From: Marinobacter salexigens
Lineage (GTDB): Bacteria; Pseudomonadota; Gammaproteobacteria; Pseudomonadales; Oleiphilaceae
NCBI RefSeq assembly: GCF_018860765.1
Contig: NZ_JAHKPV010000007.1
Location: forward strand, 60,980-124,979
Direction of reading: 5' to 3'
Length of the DNA: 64,000 bases
A program made the translations under genes and the position numbers. Every line of letters starts with the position of its first letter. Position 1 is the first letter of the stretch. The notes under the pieces are model-generated. The model made no database searches. It had not been told where the DNA came from and saw only the letters and a list, made by a program, of their open reading frames with translations. Positions 8,463 to 17,585 of this stretch are shown here, piece by piece.

Positions 8463-11126
8463 TTAGCAGTGCGCCGGGTTCGTTTTATTGCGATCGATAC
8501 CGTACTTGCGCATGGCTTCAAGAACCTGCTCTTCCTTAACTTCACCATCTTTGGCCAAGGCCGACAGGGCGGCTACCGTTACGTAATAGCGGTCTATCTC
8601 GAAGAAACTCCGCAGTTTCTCCCGGGTATCACTGCGGCCAAAGCCATCGGTTCCCAGAGTCAAGAACGTTTTCGGGATAAACGCCCGCAACTGCTCGGAG
8701 TGCAGTTTGATGTAATCCGTAGAAGAAACCACCGGCCCCGCCTGTTTTTCCAAGCACTGAGTAACGAAGGCTTTGCGGGGCTTGTCATCTGGGTGCAGCA
8801 GGTTCCAGCGCTCAACGTGCTGGCCATCGCGGGCAAGCTCGTTAAAGCTGGTCACACTCCAGACATCCGAGGCAACGCCCCAGTCGTCTTTCAGCATCTG
8901 AGCTGCGGCTCGCACTTCATTAAGAATTGCACCAGCGCCCAGCAACTGAACGCGCAGCTTTTTCTTGCCACCTTTTACTTCCACAGACTCGAACTTGTAC
9001 ATGCCCTTGATAATGGAATCTTCACTGCCCTTGGGCATGGCTGGCTGTTCATAGTTCTCGTTTTCCATGGTGATGTAATAGAAAACGTTTTTATTCGCTT
9101 CAAACATCTCCTTCATACCATGGTGGATTATCACGGCCATCTCATAGCCGTAGGCCGGATCGTAAGCCTTACAGTTGGGAATGGTGTTCGCCAGAACATG
9201 GCTGTGCCCATCCTGATGCTGCAAGCCTTCGCCATTCAGCGTAGTACGCCCTGCCGTACCACCAATCAGGAAACCGCGAGCTTGCATGTCGCCTGAAGCC
9301 CAGGCCAAGTCTCCTACCCGCTGGAAACCAAACATAGAGTAGAAGGCGTAGAAGGGGATCAGCGGGAAGTTGTTGTTGCTATAGGAGGTAGCGGCAGCCA
9401 TCCACGCGGCCATGGCACCCCCTTCGTTGATGCCTTCCTGAAGAATCTGGCCTTTTTTGTCCTCACGGTAATACATGATCTGCTCACGATCCTGAGGCAC
9501 ATATTTCTGACCCTCGGAGGTGTAGATACCCAACTGGCGGAACATACCTTCCATACCGAAGGTGCGAGCTTCGTCTGGCACTATTGGCACTATGCGCTTG
9601 CCAATACGCTTGTCTTTGACCAGTGCACCCAACACCCTCACAAAAGCCATGGTTGTGGAAATTTCCCGACCATTCGAACCTTCCAGAACCTGCTTGAAAA
9701 TATCCAACTCGGGTATCTTGAGTGGCTGACAATCCTTGCGGCGCCGGGGATAGAAGCCGCCGAGTTCCTGTCGGCGCTTGTTCATATACACCAACTCGGG
9801 GCTGTCTGGCGCAGGGCGGTAATAAGGAACGTCTTCGAGCTCTTCGTCTTTCAGCGGGATCGCAAAGCGGTCACGGAACGCCTTGAGGGTTTCAATATCC
9901 AGCTTCTTCAATGAGTGGGCCGTGTTCTGGGACTCGCCCGCCGCGCCAAAACCATAGCCTTTAATGGTATGGGCAAGAATCACCGTTGGTTTTCCGTTCG
10001 ACTCCGTCATCGCCTTTTTATAAGCGGCGTACACTTTGTACGGGTCGTGACCACCACGGTTGAGCTTGTTGATATCCTCGTCAGTCCAGTCTTCGACTAA
10101 CTTTGCCAGCTGGGGGTACTTCCCAAAAAAATGCTTGCGGGTATATGCCGGGCCGTTGTGCGTGAAGTTTTGCAGGTCACCATCACAGATCTCGTCCATG
10201 GCGCGCTGCATAACTCCATTTTCGTCCTGATCAAATAGGGTGTCCCACACGCGACCCCAAACGACCTTGATAACATTCCAGCCAGCCCCACGGAATGAGC
10301 CTTCCAACTCCTGAATAATCTTGCCATTACCCCGCACCGGTCCATCCAAACGCTGCAGGTTGCAGTTCACCACGAACACCAGATTGTCCAGATTTTCCCG
10401 GCCAGCCTTCGATATACATCCGAGAGTTTCTGGCTCGTCGGTCTCGCCGTCACCGACAAAACACCAAACCTTACGATCACCCATTTCAACAAGTTCGCGG
10501 CTGTCGAGGTACTTCATTACGTGGGCCTGATAAATGGCCTGAATCGGCCCAAGACCCATAGATACGGTAGGGAACTGCCAGTAGTCTGGCATCAACCAGG
10601 GGTGCGGATAGGAGGAAAGGCCATCGCCGTCCACTTCCTCACGGTATTTATCAAGCTGATCTTCGGTAAACCGGCCTTCTAGAAAAGATCGAGCATAATT
10701 ACCCGGCGAAGCATGGCCTTGAAAATAAACCAGATCTGATTCGCGCTTTTCATCACCACCATGAAAAAAGTAGTTGAAGCCTACATCATAGAGTGTGGCG
10801 GCAGACGAAAAGGTGGAAATGTGACCGCCCAGATCGCCCGGGCGCTTGTTAGCGCGCACAACCATGGCCATGGCGTTCCAACGAATCAACGAACGAATCC
10901 TGCGCTCCATAAAGAGGTCGCCCGGCATCCGTGCTTCCTGAGTATCCGGTATGGTGTTTCGGAACGGAGTCGTAATGGAGTAAGGCAACTCGGTACCATC
11001 CCGGCTAGCGCGCTCAGACAGGCGCTCCAGAATGTACTTAACCCGATCTATACCCTCGTGCTCCATGAGCGACTCAAGTGCATCAAGCCATTCGCTCGTT
11101 TCAATGGGATCATCATCCTGGTACAT
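8463..11126 (-). CDS. aceE: Pyruvate dehydrogenase E1 component, homodimeric type
   Basis: An 887-residue protein, the standard length for the homodimeric gammaproteobacterial E1. It decarboxylates pyruvate with thiamine diphosphate and acetylates the lipoyl groups of aceF. Recognisable parts are the cofactor site GDGETDEPETLG with NCNLQRLDGPV (about 225-260), the HTIKGYG segment (about 395), and the C-terminal GTDGFGRSDTRE. The start used is the ATG at 11126, preceded by GGGGGAGG; a TTG directly before it is the alternative. A long AT-rich gap lies upstream. No PdhR operator was recognised. Confidence 0.96.
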   Translation of the reverse strand: MYQDDDPIETSEWLDALESLMEHEGIDRVKYILERLSERASRDGTELPYSITTPFRNTIPDTQEARMPGDLFMERRIRSLIRWNAMAMVVRANKRPGDLGGHISTFSSAATLYDVGFNYFFHGGDEKRESDLVYFQGHASPGNYARSFLEGRFTEDQLDKYREEVDGDGLSSYPHPWLMPDYWQFPTVSMGLGPIQAIYQAHVMKYLDSRELVEMGDRKVWCFVGDGETDEPETLGCISKAGRENLDNLVFVVNCNLQRLDGPVRGNGKIIQELEGSFRGAGWNVIKVVWGRVWDTLFDQDENGVMQRAMDEICDGDLQNFTHNGPAYTRKHFFGKYPQLAKLVEDWTDEDINKLNRGGHDPYKVYAAYKKAMTESNGKPTVILAHTIKGYGFGAAGESQNTAHSLKKLDIETLKAFRDRFAIPLKDEELEDVPYYRPAPDSPELVYMNKRRQELGGFYPRRRKDCQPLKIPELDIFKQVLEGSNGREISTTMAFVRVLGALVKDKRIGKRIVPIVPDEARTFGMEGMFRQLGIYTSEGQKYVPQDREQIMYYREDKKGQILQEGINEGGAMAAWMAAATSYSNNNFPLIPFYAFYSMFGFQRVGDLAWASGDMQARGFLIGGTAGRTTLNGEGLQHQDGHSHVLANTIPNCKAYDPAYGYEMAVIIHHGMKEMFEANKNVFYYITMENENYEQPAMPKGSEDSIIKGMYKFESVEVKGGKKKLRVQLLGAGAILNEVRAAAQMLKDDWGVASDVWSVTSFNELARDGQHVERWNLLHPDDKPRKAFVTQCLEKQAGPVVSSTDYIKLHSEQLRAFIPKTFLTLGTDGFGRSDTREKLRSFFEIDRYYVTVAALSALAKDGEVKEEQVLEAMRKYGIDRNKTNPAHC

Positions 11127-11805
11127 CAAACCTCCCCCTTCGCATTCAAAAATGCAGCAGTTACCGATCTTGGCATCTGCGCATGCGGTAAAAATAAAGC
11201 TGCGACAACGACAACTTTTTCAATGTGAGCAGCCTTCGCTGCAGCGTGTTAGTCAACGACACTCTCTATTGTTCACAACGCCGTATTGCTCAAACCTTAT
11301 TCACCAAGCATAGAACAGCTTTTGCACTTTTACTGCCTGCCGCCATGGTGTAGCCAACTTGCCACCTCAGCCCCATCAAAACTCTATACTCAGAACAAAA
11401 ACTCGTAGGATTTTTACTACATATCCACTAAGAAAAAGGATTGAAATGTGAAGCAACCTAGTAAAACACGAAAATATTTACGATTAGTTACGCAATAGTG
11501 CCTTTTTTCAGAACACCAAACAACTGGACTCCGACCAACGTCTTAGTCGCGAAAAAATCGCTTTTTGTTACCGCGCTAAACGATCCTATCTCAACACGTC
11601 ATGGGGTAGACGGAAAAATTCATCTTTAAATTCAATTGGTTAAAAAACACAAAGAATACACCCTCCACTTTTCGACACACTTTTTTAATTAGACCTGAAA
11701 CTAAACAATTATTTATGTATACTCGCCTGCCCATTTTTTGACCATCGGAGCGGCGTTAATAACACCCTCCTGCCATTTCAGTCTTTCAACTACAGAGGGC
11801 GAACC
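11127..11805. other. Long intergenic region between divergent aceE and the KamA-like gene
   Basis: About 680 bases without a credible gene. The part next to aceE (to about 11400) has mixed composition; 11400-11750 is markedly AT-rich with several A and T tracts. No RNA gene or riboswitch was recognised. A plausible sigma-70-type promoter for the rightward gene is annotated separately. Promoter elements for aceE must lie in the left half, but none was clear enough to call. Confidence 0.6.
11695..11723 (+). promoter_or_regulatory. Candidate promoter of the KamA-like gene
   Basis: A -35-like CTGAAA (11695-11700), a 17-base AT-rich spacer and a good -10 TATACT (11718-11723) lie about 80 bases before the start codon. 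The -35 matches only four of six consensus bases, so the call depends mostly on the -10 and spacing. Confidence 0.45.
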
Positions 11806-13170
11806 ATGAACTCTATCGTCACCTTCCCTAACCGGATTCCCACCACAGAATTCGAGGAACGACGCTTCAAGGTTTATACAGACCGCCAGCTAGACAAAAT
11901 CGAGATCATTCAGAACCTCCCAGAAGAGACTCTGTTTGAGATGAAAGTAGTGGCCAGCGTGCTGCCCTTTCGGGTGAACGAGTATGTCATCAACGAACTG
12001 ATCAACTGGGACAAAGTGCCCAACGACCCCATCTACCAGTTGGTTTTCCCGCAAAAAGGCATGCTCAAGGACGAACACTTTGAACGCATGGCCCAGATGC
12101 ACCGGGACGGTGCCGAGAAGAAGGATATTCAAGCCGTCGCCAAAGAGATCCGCGATGAACTGAACCCTCATCCGGCTGGCCAGATGGAAATGAACATGCC
12201 GGAACTGGAAGGCGAGGTGCTCGATGGCGTACAACACAAGTATCGCGAGACCGTGCTTTTCTTCCCGGCTCAGGGCCAGACCTGCCACTCTTATTGCACC
12301 TTCTGTTTCCGCTGGGCGCAATTTGTCGGCGACAAAGACCTAAAAATGTCGAGCACCGAAGCAGACAAGCTACACGGCTACCTGCAGGAACACACCGAAG
12401 TAACCGACTTGCTGGTGACCGGTGGCGACCCCATGGTAATGAAAACCAAGAGCCTGACTCAGTATCTTGAACCCTTATTGCAGCCAGAGTTCGACCACAT
12501 CCAAACCATTCGCATCGGCACCAAAGCCCTTACCTTCTGGCCATACCGCTTTGTAACCGACAAAGATGCAGATGAGCTGATTGATCTGTTCGCCAAGCTT
12601 GTGGATGCAGGCAAACACATTGCGATTATGGCCCACTACAACCACTGGCAGGAAATCACTACCGATATTGCCGAAGAGGCCATACGCCGCATCCGGTCAA
12701 CCGGCGCAGAAATCCGCGCACAAGGCCCACTAATCAAACACGTGAACGACGATGCAGACGCCTGGGCCAAACTATGGAAGAAGGAAGTTCAGCTCGGCAT
12801 CATTCCCTACTACATGTTTGTAGAGCGGGACACCGGCGCCAAGAACTACTTTGAAGTGCCCTTGGCAGAAGCCTTTAACATTTACCGCGAAGCCATGAAA
12901 AAAGTCAGCGGCTTGGCCCGCACTGCCCGCGGCCCAAGCATGAGTGCTGGCCCCGGCAAGGTAGAAGTTCAAGGTATTACCGAAGTGAATGGCGAGAAGG
13001 TGTTTGTGCTGCGCTTTTTGCAAGGCCGCAACCCAGACTGGGTACAGCGCCCATTCTTTGCCAAATACAGCGAAACAGCCACTTGGCTGCATGAGCTAGA
13101 GCCCGCCTTCGGGGAGGAAAAATTCTTCTTTGAGGATGAATTTGAAGAAATGCAAAAGGGTAATGGCTGA
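11806..13170 (+). CDS. KamA-family radical SAM protein (lysine 2,3-aminomutase-like)
   Basis: A 454-residue radical SAM protein. The 4Fe-4S/SAM cysteines are C160, C164 and C167 in CHSYCTFCFRW, followed by LLVTGGDPM (about 204-212), the SAM-binding GGDP motif. Overall it resembles lysine 2,3-aminomutases (PLP and SAM-dependent migration of the alpha-amino group to beta). The region where those enzymes have a PGGGGK PLP lysine reads MSAGPGKVEVQG here, so a candidate PLP lysine remains but the motif is altered. The substrate is therefore uncertain: lysine, another amino acid, or something else. It stands alone as a single transcription unit between a promoter at 11695-11723 and a strong terminator at 13186-13222. 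Confidence 0.85.
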   Translation: MNSIVTFPNRIPTTEFEERRFKVYTDRQLDKIEIIQNLPEETLFEMKVVASVLPFRVNEYVINELINWDKVPNDPIYQLVFPQKGMLKDEHFERMAQMHRDGAEKKDIQAVAKEIRDELNPHPAGQMEMNMPELEGEVLDGVQHKYRETVLFFPAQGQTCHSYCTFCFRWAQFVGDKDLKMSSTEADKLHGYLQEHTEVTDLLVTGGDPMVMKTKSLTQYLEPLLQPEFDHIQTIRIGTKALTFWPYRFVTDKDADELIDLFAKLVDAGKHIAIMAHYNHWQEITTDIAEEAIRRIRSTGAEIRAQGPLIKHVNDDADAWAKLWKKEVQLGIIPYYMFVERDTGAKNYFEVPLAEAFNIYREAMKKVSGLARTARGPSMSAGPGKVEVQGITEVNGEKVFVLRFLQGRNPDWVQRPFFAKYSETATWLHELEPAFGEEKFFFEDEFEEMQKGNG

Positions 13171-13185
13171 CCCTGATCCTCTCAC

Positions 13186-13222
13186 CACTAAAAAAGCCGG
13201 GTAACCCCCGGCTTTTTTAGTG
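13186..13222. terminator. Bidirectional intrinsic terminator
   Basis: Perfect 16-bp inverted repeat (CACTAAAAAAGCCGGG paired with its complement) with a 5-base loop. The A- and T-runs in the two arms make it work in both directions, ending the KamA-like gene on the plus strand and cnoX on the minus strand. Confidence 0.92.
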
Positions 13223-13250
13223 ATACTTAAACAACCGCGTTCGCCGCCAA

Positions 13251-14114
13251 TCAGTGCATCAGCGTATAAAGCTTACGTCGATAGGTACGCACATCCGGGT
13301 TGTTATTCCCCAGCTTCTCGAACAGCTCAACCAGCGTGATTTTCGCCACTTCGTCTTTGTATTTGCTATCGACTCGCATAAGCCGAATCAGCAACTCCAT
13401 CGCTTCCGCATTTTTTTCCTGCAAAACGTTATGAAGCGCTAACAGGTGCAACGCGTTAGGGTCCTTCGGATCCTGCTCCAGCGCCATCTCTAAATCCTTC
13501 ACGGGAGGGAGCTCTGCGGACTGTTTCAAGAACTTGATTCTGGCAGCCAACTGTTTCGCCTGATGTTGCAGCTTTTCCTCCGGCGGCAGGCTTTCGAGCA
13601 CCTGCTCCGCAGTTTCGATATCGCCGTTTTCAGCTTTCAGTTGAGCAAGATCGATCAGCACTTTCAGGTTCTCAGGATCTTTCTGGTTCATGTCCGACAG
13701 AATTTCGAGCGCACCGTCGATATCACCCTCATCCCAAATGCGATGCGCCTTTTCGTAAGGGTCTTCCTCCGGTAGTTGCACATGCTTCTCCAACACTTTG
13801 CGGATTTCGCTCTCCGGCAAGGCGCCGTTAAAGCCATCTACCGCTTGGCCATCCTTCACCAAAATAACGGTCGGCAAGCTGCGAACGCCTAGGCTGGAAG
13901 TCAGCTGCTCCTGCTCATCCGCATTGACCTTCGCAAGGCGGAACGCACCCTGATACTCATTCGCCAGTTTTTCCAGCAAGGGCATAAGCTGTTTGCAGGG
14001 CGCGCACCATTCCGCCCACACATCGACAAGCACAGGCGCAGACGAAGAGGCGTCCATCACCTCTTGCTGGAAGTTTTCCATGGTGGCTTCAAAAATATGG
14101 GGAGAGCTGCTCAT
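13251..14114 (-). CDS. cnoX: Thioredoxin-domain co-chaperone with TPR tail
   Basis: A 287-residue protein of the CnoX/YbbN type. Residues about 5-110 form a thioredoxin fold with the redox motif EWCAPCKQ (C37, C40); residues about 120-287 are tetratricopeptide-like helices (for example KAHRIWDEGDIDGALEILSD). In E. coli this protein protects substrates from oxidation and hands them to GroEL and DnaK; E. coli lacks one active-site Cys, whereas this copy keeps the full CxxC. The ATG at 14114 was chosen because AGG lies eight bases upstream; a GTG nine bases earlier is also possible. It is convergent with the KamA-like gene. Confidence 0.88.
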   Translation of the reverse strand: MSSSPHIFEATMENFQQEVMDASSSAPVLVDVWAEWCAPCKQLMPLLEKLANEYQGAFRLAKVNADEQEQLTSSLGVRSLPTVILVKDGQAVDGFNGALPESEIRKVLEKHVQLPEEDPYEKAHRIWDEGDIDGALEILSDMNQKDPENLKVLIDLAQLKAENGDIETAEQVLESLPPEEKLQHQAKQLAARIKFLKQSAELPPVKDLEMALEQDPKDPNALHLLALHNVLQEKNAEAMELLIRLMRVDSKYKDEVAKITLVELFEKLGNNNPDVRTYRRKLYTLMH

Positions 14115-14280
14115 GTTGGGCACCTAAAATGTTCGTAATTGATTGAAGCCTAGATGGGGGGTGTGGCCTGGAAATTCAAGAGCACCAGATCAGGCCTTTA
14201 ATAGTCCTCTGCGCTTGAAAATATAAGTTTAGGCTCTAGGTAGTGGTGAGACACTCCTCCTATCAGGAAGCAGATACGGC

Positions 14281-16737
14281 ATGAATCACGACAACGGCAA
14301 CGGCAACGACTCGCTGGAAGAGTTCGAGGAAGACATTACCGAGTACATTGGAAAAAACGAACACAGCAAAGAGCTCGCCCTACCAGAGCAATCTCGACCC
14401 AAACAAATGTACGTGTTGCCCGTATCAAACCGACCATTCTTCCCGGCACAAGTGCAGCCTGTTGTGGTTAACCAAAACCCCTGGCAGGAAACGCTAAAAC
14501 GCGTTGGCGAGACAGACCATAAGATGCTCGGCATCTGTTTTGTCGATGGCCACAACCCCGGCCAGAGCATACCCGAGAGCGATGAACTGGCAACCATAGG
14601 CTGTGCGGTACGGGTGCACCATGCCCAGAATAAAGACGGCAATGTCCAGTTTATTGCCCAAGGCCTGCAGCGTTTCCGCATTGTGCAATGGCTGCGCCGA
14701 AAGCCACCCTATTTGGTTGAAGTGGAGTACCCGCAGGAGCCAGAAGAAGACGCAGATGAAACCAAAGCTTATACACTCGCCATCATCAGCGCCATTAAAG
14801 AGCTGCTGCGCACTAACCCCTTGTATGGTGAGGAGGTCAAACAATACCTTTCACGCTTCGGCCCTGAAGACAGCTCCCCACTGACCGACTTTGGCGCCTC
14901 CATGACCAGCGCTCCCGGTTCGGAACTGCAAAGCGTATTGAATACGGTCCCCCTGCTCCGCCGCATGGAAAAAGTGCTGCTGTTGATGCGCAAAGAGCTT
15001 GAAGTAGCGCGACTGCAATCCGAGATCAGTGAAGAGGTGAACGAAAAAGTTCAGAAACATCAACGCGACTTCTTCCTAAAAGAACAACTCAAGGTTATCC
15101 AGCGCGAGCTGGGTATGTCGAAAGACGATAAAACGGCGGATGCTGAGCGCTTTGAAGCACGCATGGCAGAACTGAGCCCACCCGAGGCCGTTCAGGAACG
15201 CTTTGACGAAGAACTGCAGAAATTACAGATTCTGGAGCAGGGCTCGCCTGAATACGGCGTCACCCGCAATTATCTGGACTGGATTACGCAGGTGCCTTGG
15301 GGCCAGCACTCTGACGACCAGTTTGACCTGGCAAAAGCTCGCAGCATTCTAAACCGCGACCACGACGGCCTTGATGATGTGAAAGACCGCATTATTGAGT
15401 TTCTCGCCGAAGGTACTTTTAAGGGCGAAGTCAGCGGCTCGATCTTACTGCTGGTAGGCCCGCCGGGCGTGGGTAAAACGTCCATTGGCCACTCAGTTGC
15501 GGACGCACTAGGGCGGAAGTTCTATCGCTTTAGTGTGGGCGGTATGCGCGATGAGGCAGAAATAAAAGGCCACAGACGCACCTACATTGGCGCCATGCCG
15601 GGCAAGTTCGTGCAGGCCCTTAAAGATACCAAGGTGGCAAACCCTGTGATCATGCTGGACGAAATCGATAAGATCGGCACCTCCTATCAGGGCGACCCAG
15701 CCTCCGCGCTTCTAGAAACTCTGGATCCAGAGCAGAACAAAGAGTTTCTGGATCACTATCTCGATGTACGCATGGATTTGTCCAAGGTGCTATTCATTTG
15801 CACGGCCAATCAGCTCGACACCATTCCCCGCCCCCTACTGGATCGAATGGATGTTATCCGGCTATCGGGCTATATCGGCGAGGAAAAACTGGCCATTGCA
15901 AAGCACCATCTATTGCCACGCCTATTGAAACGAGCCGGGCTACTTAAAAAGCAGTTCAACATTACCGATGCCGCTATTCGCCAGATTATCGAAGGCTATG
16001 CTCGGGAAGCTGGTGTGCGAAATCTGGAAAAGATGCTTCACAAGGTCATGCGCAAAGGCATTGTAAAACTGCTGGAATCCCCCGACGAGCCGGTAAAAGT
16101 CGGCGTATCCGACTTGCAGGAATATCTGGGCCAACCAGCATTCCGCAAAGAGAAGTCTCTCAAAGGCGTGGGGGTAGTAACCGGACTTGCATGGACGTCC
16201 ATGGGCGGTGCGACCTTGAGTATAGAGGCCTCGCGCATCCATTCAAGTCAGCGCGGTTTCAAGCTAACCGGGCAGCTTGGCGATGTGATGAAAGAGTCGG
16301 CAGAGATTGCACACAGCTATGTTTCCTCGAACCTGAAACGATTCAAAGGCGACCCCGGATTTTTCGACAAGTCGTTTGTACACCTCCATGTGCCGGAAGG
16401 CGCAACTCCAAAAGACGGCCCCAGCGCTGGCGTTACCATGGCAACCGCACTGCTCTCAATTGCTCGTCGAGAGGCGCCTCAGCAGAATACAGCGATGACC
16501 GGAGAGCTAACCCTTACAGGGCAGGTGCTACCAGTGGGAGGTATACGGGAAAAGGTCATAGCGGCCCGTCGGCAAAAAATCAACAACCTGATTCTTCCGG
16601 AAGCAAACCGCGGGGACTATGAAGAGCTGCCAGATTACCTCAAAGAAGGCCTTACAGTTAACTTCGCTCGGCATTATAACGATGTGTTTCAGGTCTGCTT
16701 CGGAAACAAACCAAAAACTGGGTCGTCTGTGCACTAG
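14281..16737 (+). CDS. lon: ATP-dependent Lon-type protease
   Basis: An 818-residue LonA-type protease: an acidic N-terminal extension (LEEFEEDITEYIG), an N-domain from about 40, an AAA+ module with Walker A GPPGVGKTS (about 390) and Walker B VIMLDEIDK, and a C-terminal protease domain with the Ser-Lys dyad S715 (DGPSAGV) and K758 (GGIREKV). The N-terminal extension and MYVLPVSNRPFFPAQ start resemble the second Lon of pseudomonads (AsrA in P. aeruginosa) rather than housekeeping Lon; that assignment is by resemblance only. A CTTGAAA hexamer-like element at about 14214 could be part of a heat-shock promoter but its -10 match is poor. It is convergent with the MarR gene. Confidence 0.93.
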   Translation: MNHDNGNGNDSLEEFEEDITEYIGKNEHSKELALPEQSRPKQMYVLPVSNRPFFPAQVQPVVVNQNPWQETLKRVGETDHKMLGICFVDGHNPGQSIPESDELATIGCAVRVHHAQNKDGNVQFIAQGLQRFRIVQWLRRKPPYLVEVEYPQEPEEDADETKAYTLAIISAIKELLRTNPLYGEEVKQYLSRFGPEDSSPLTDFGASMTSAPGSELQSVLNTVPLLRRMEKVLLLMRKELEVARLQSEISEEVNEKVQKHQRDFFLKEQLKVIQRELGMSKDDKTADAERFEARMAELSPPEAVQERFDEELQKLQILEQGSPEYGVTRNYLDWITQVPWGQHSDDQFDLAKARSILNRDHDGLDDVKDRIIEFLAEGTFKGEVSGSILLLVGPPGVGKTSIGHSVADALGRKFYRFSVGGMRDEAEIKGHRRTYIGAMPGKFVQALKDTKVANPVIMLDEIDKIGTSYQGDPASALLETLDPEQNKEFLDHYLDVRMDLSKVLFICTANQLDTIPRPLLDRMDVIRLSGYIGEEKLAIAKHHLLPRLLKRAGLLKKQFNITDAAIRQIIEGYAREAGVRNLEKMLHKVMRKGIVKLLESPDEPVKVGVSDLQEYLGQPAFRKEKSLKGVGVVTGLAWTSMGGATLSIEASRIHSSQRGFKLTGQLGDVMKESAEIAHSYVSSNLKRFKGDPGFFDKSFVHLHVPEGATPKDGPSAGVTMATALLSIARREAPQQNTAMTGELTLTGQVLPVGGIREKVIAARRQKINNLILPEANRGDYEELPDYLKEGLTVNFARHYNDVFQVCFGNKPKTGSSVH

Positions 16738-16740
16738 AAC

Positions 16741-16776
16741 GCTGGAAAGAAAAGGCTCAGGCCTTTTCTTTCCAGC
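16741..16776. terminator. Convergent hairpin between lon and marR, overlapping the marR stop
   Basis: A perfect 16-bp stem (16741-16756 with 16761-16776) closes a four-base loop. The marR stop codon (16757-16759 on the minus strand) is in the loop and the last marR codons form one arm. The stem arms hold an A-rich/T-rich tract (GGCCTTTTCTTT), so it could terminate transcription in both directions, although there is no separate U-run after the stem. Confidence 0.75.
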
Positions 16777-17251
16777 CGTCGTCCTTCAAAACCGGCCCTA
16801 CATCCAGAACAGGTGAGGCATCAATATCGTCAGCGTCCATCATATTGGCGACACGCTGAAGCGAGGCCAGAATCATGTTCTGCTCCCATTCATGAAGGCT
16901 TTGGAACTTCTTGATGAAGTCTTCTTGCAAGGGATTCGGTGCACGGGAAAGTATGTCTGCACCGCTCTCGGTTAGGTGCGCATGAACCTTGCGCTTATCT
17001 TGCGTGCTGCGAACACGGTAAACCAGCTGCCGATGCTCAAGACGATCGAGAATTGTGGTCACCGTGGCCTGACTTAAGCTTACTTTGTCGGCGATAGTGC
17101 CGATAGTAACTTCGCCTAACTCTCGGATGGTTCGCATAATCAAAAGTTGCGGGCCGGTAAGACCGGCATTTTTGCTAAGACGCTTGGAATGAAGATCTGT
17201 TGCCCGGATAACACGCCGAAGTGCTACCAAAACATGCTCATAATTGTTCAC
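16757..17251 (-). CDS. MarR family transcriptional regulator
   Basis: A 164-residue winged-helix repressor. The DNA-binding region is visible at about 45-100: IRELGEVTIGTIADKVSLSQATVTTILDRLEHRQLVYRVRS, then DKRKVHAHLTESG (wing). It starts with MNNYEHVLVALRRVIRATD, a dimerisation helix. It is transcribed away from the livJHMGF genes across a 334-base gap that contains a perfect palindrome (17291-17309), a probable operator for this protein. The ligand is unknown. Whether it controls only itself or also the transporter cannot be told from sequence. Confidence 0.88.
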   Translation of the reverse strand: MNNYEHVLVALRRVIRATDLHSKRLSKNAGLTGPQLLIMRTIRELGEVTIGTIADKVSLSQATVTTILDRLEHRQLVYRVRSTQDKRKVHAHLTESGADILSRAPNPLQEDFIKKFQSLHEWEQNMILASLQRVANMMDADDIDASPVLDVGPVLKDDGWKEKA

Positions 17252-17290
17252 TGTACGACTACTCCAGTGGGGTCACCGCCCCGTATTTAC

Positions 17291-17309
17291 ACCTCTAACC
17301 ATTAGAGGT
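17291..17309. promoter_or_regulatory. Candidate MarR operator palindrome
   Basis: ACCTCTAA and its exact complement TTAGAGGT are separated by three bases, a 19-bp dyad about 40 bases before the marR start. Size and symmetry suit a MarR dimer site. No second copy was noticed. The remainder of 17252-17585 shows a TTGACA at about 17504-17510 as a possible -35 for livJ but without a good -10. Confidence 0.55.
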
Positions 17310-17585
17310 CTTCGCACCCGCGAATGCAAGCAGATACGAGTAGCGGTATTCCCTAGTAGCGAATCACTCAGGTTACATTTTTTCGTTCTGACCCTCGAAA
17401 AGTTGCACGTCAACAAAAGCTTCCGCACACTAACCTCATAGATCATCCCGACATCTGCGACGATTGTGTCGCCAATGTTAAATGATCAAAGAAACCTCGG
17501 GCTAGCTTGACAACGCTGGATGTGTAGTGTTTGTTTAGCTTTCTGAGAACATAAGAATAACCCTGAACCTAACAGGACAGACTCA

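Noticed and set aside
14206..14240. Sigma-32 promoter for lon
   Set aside because: A CTTGAAA is present, but the -10 region does not match CCCCATNT well enough to call it.
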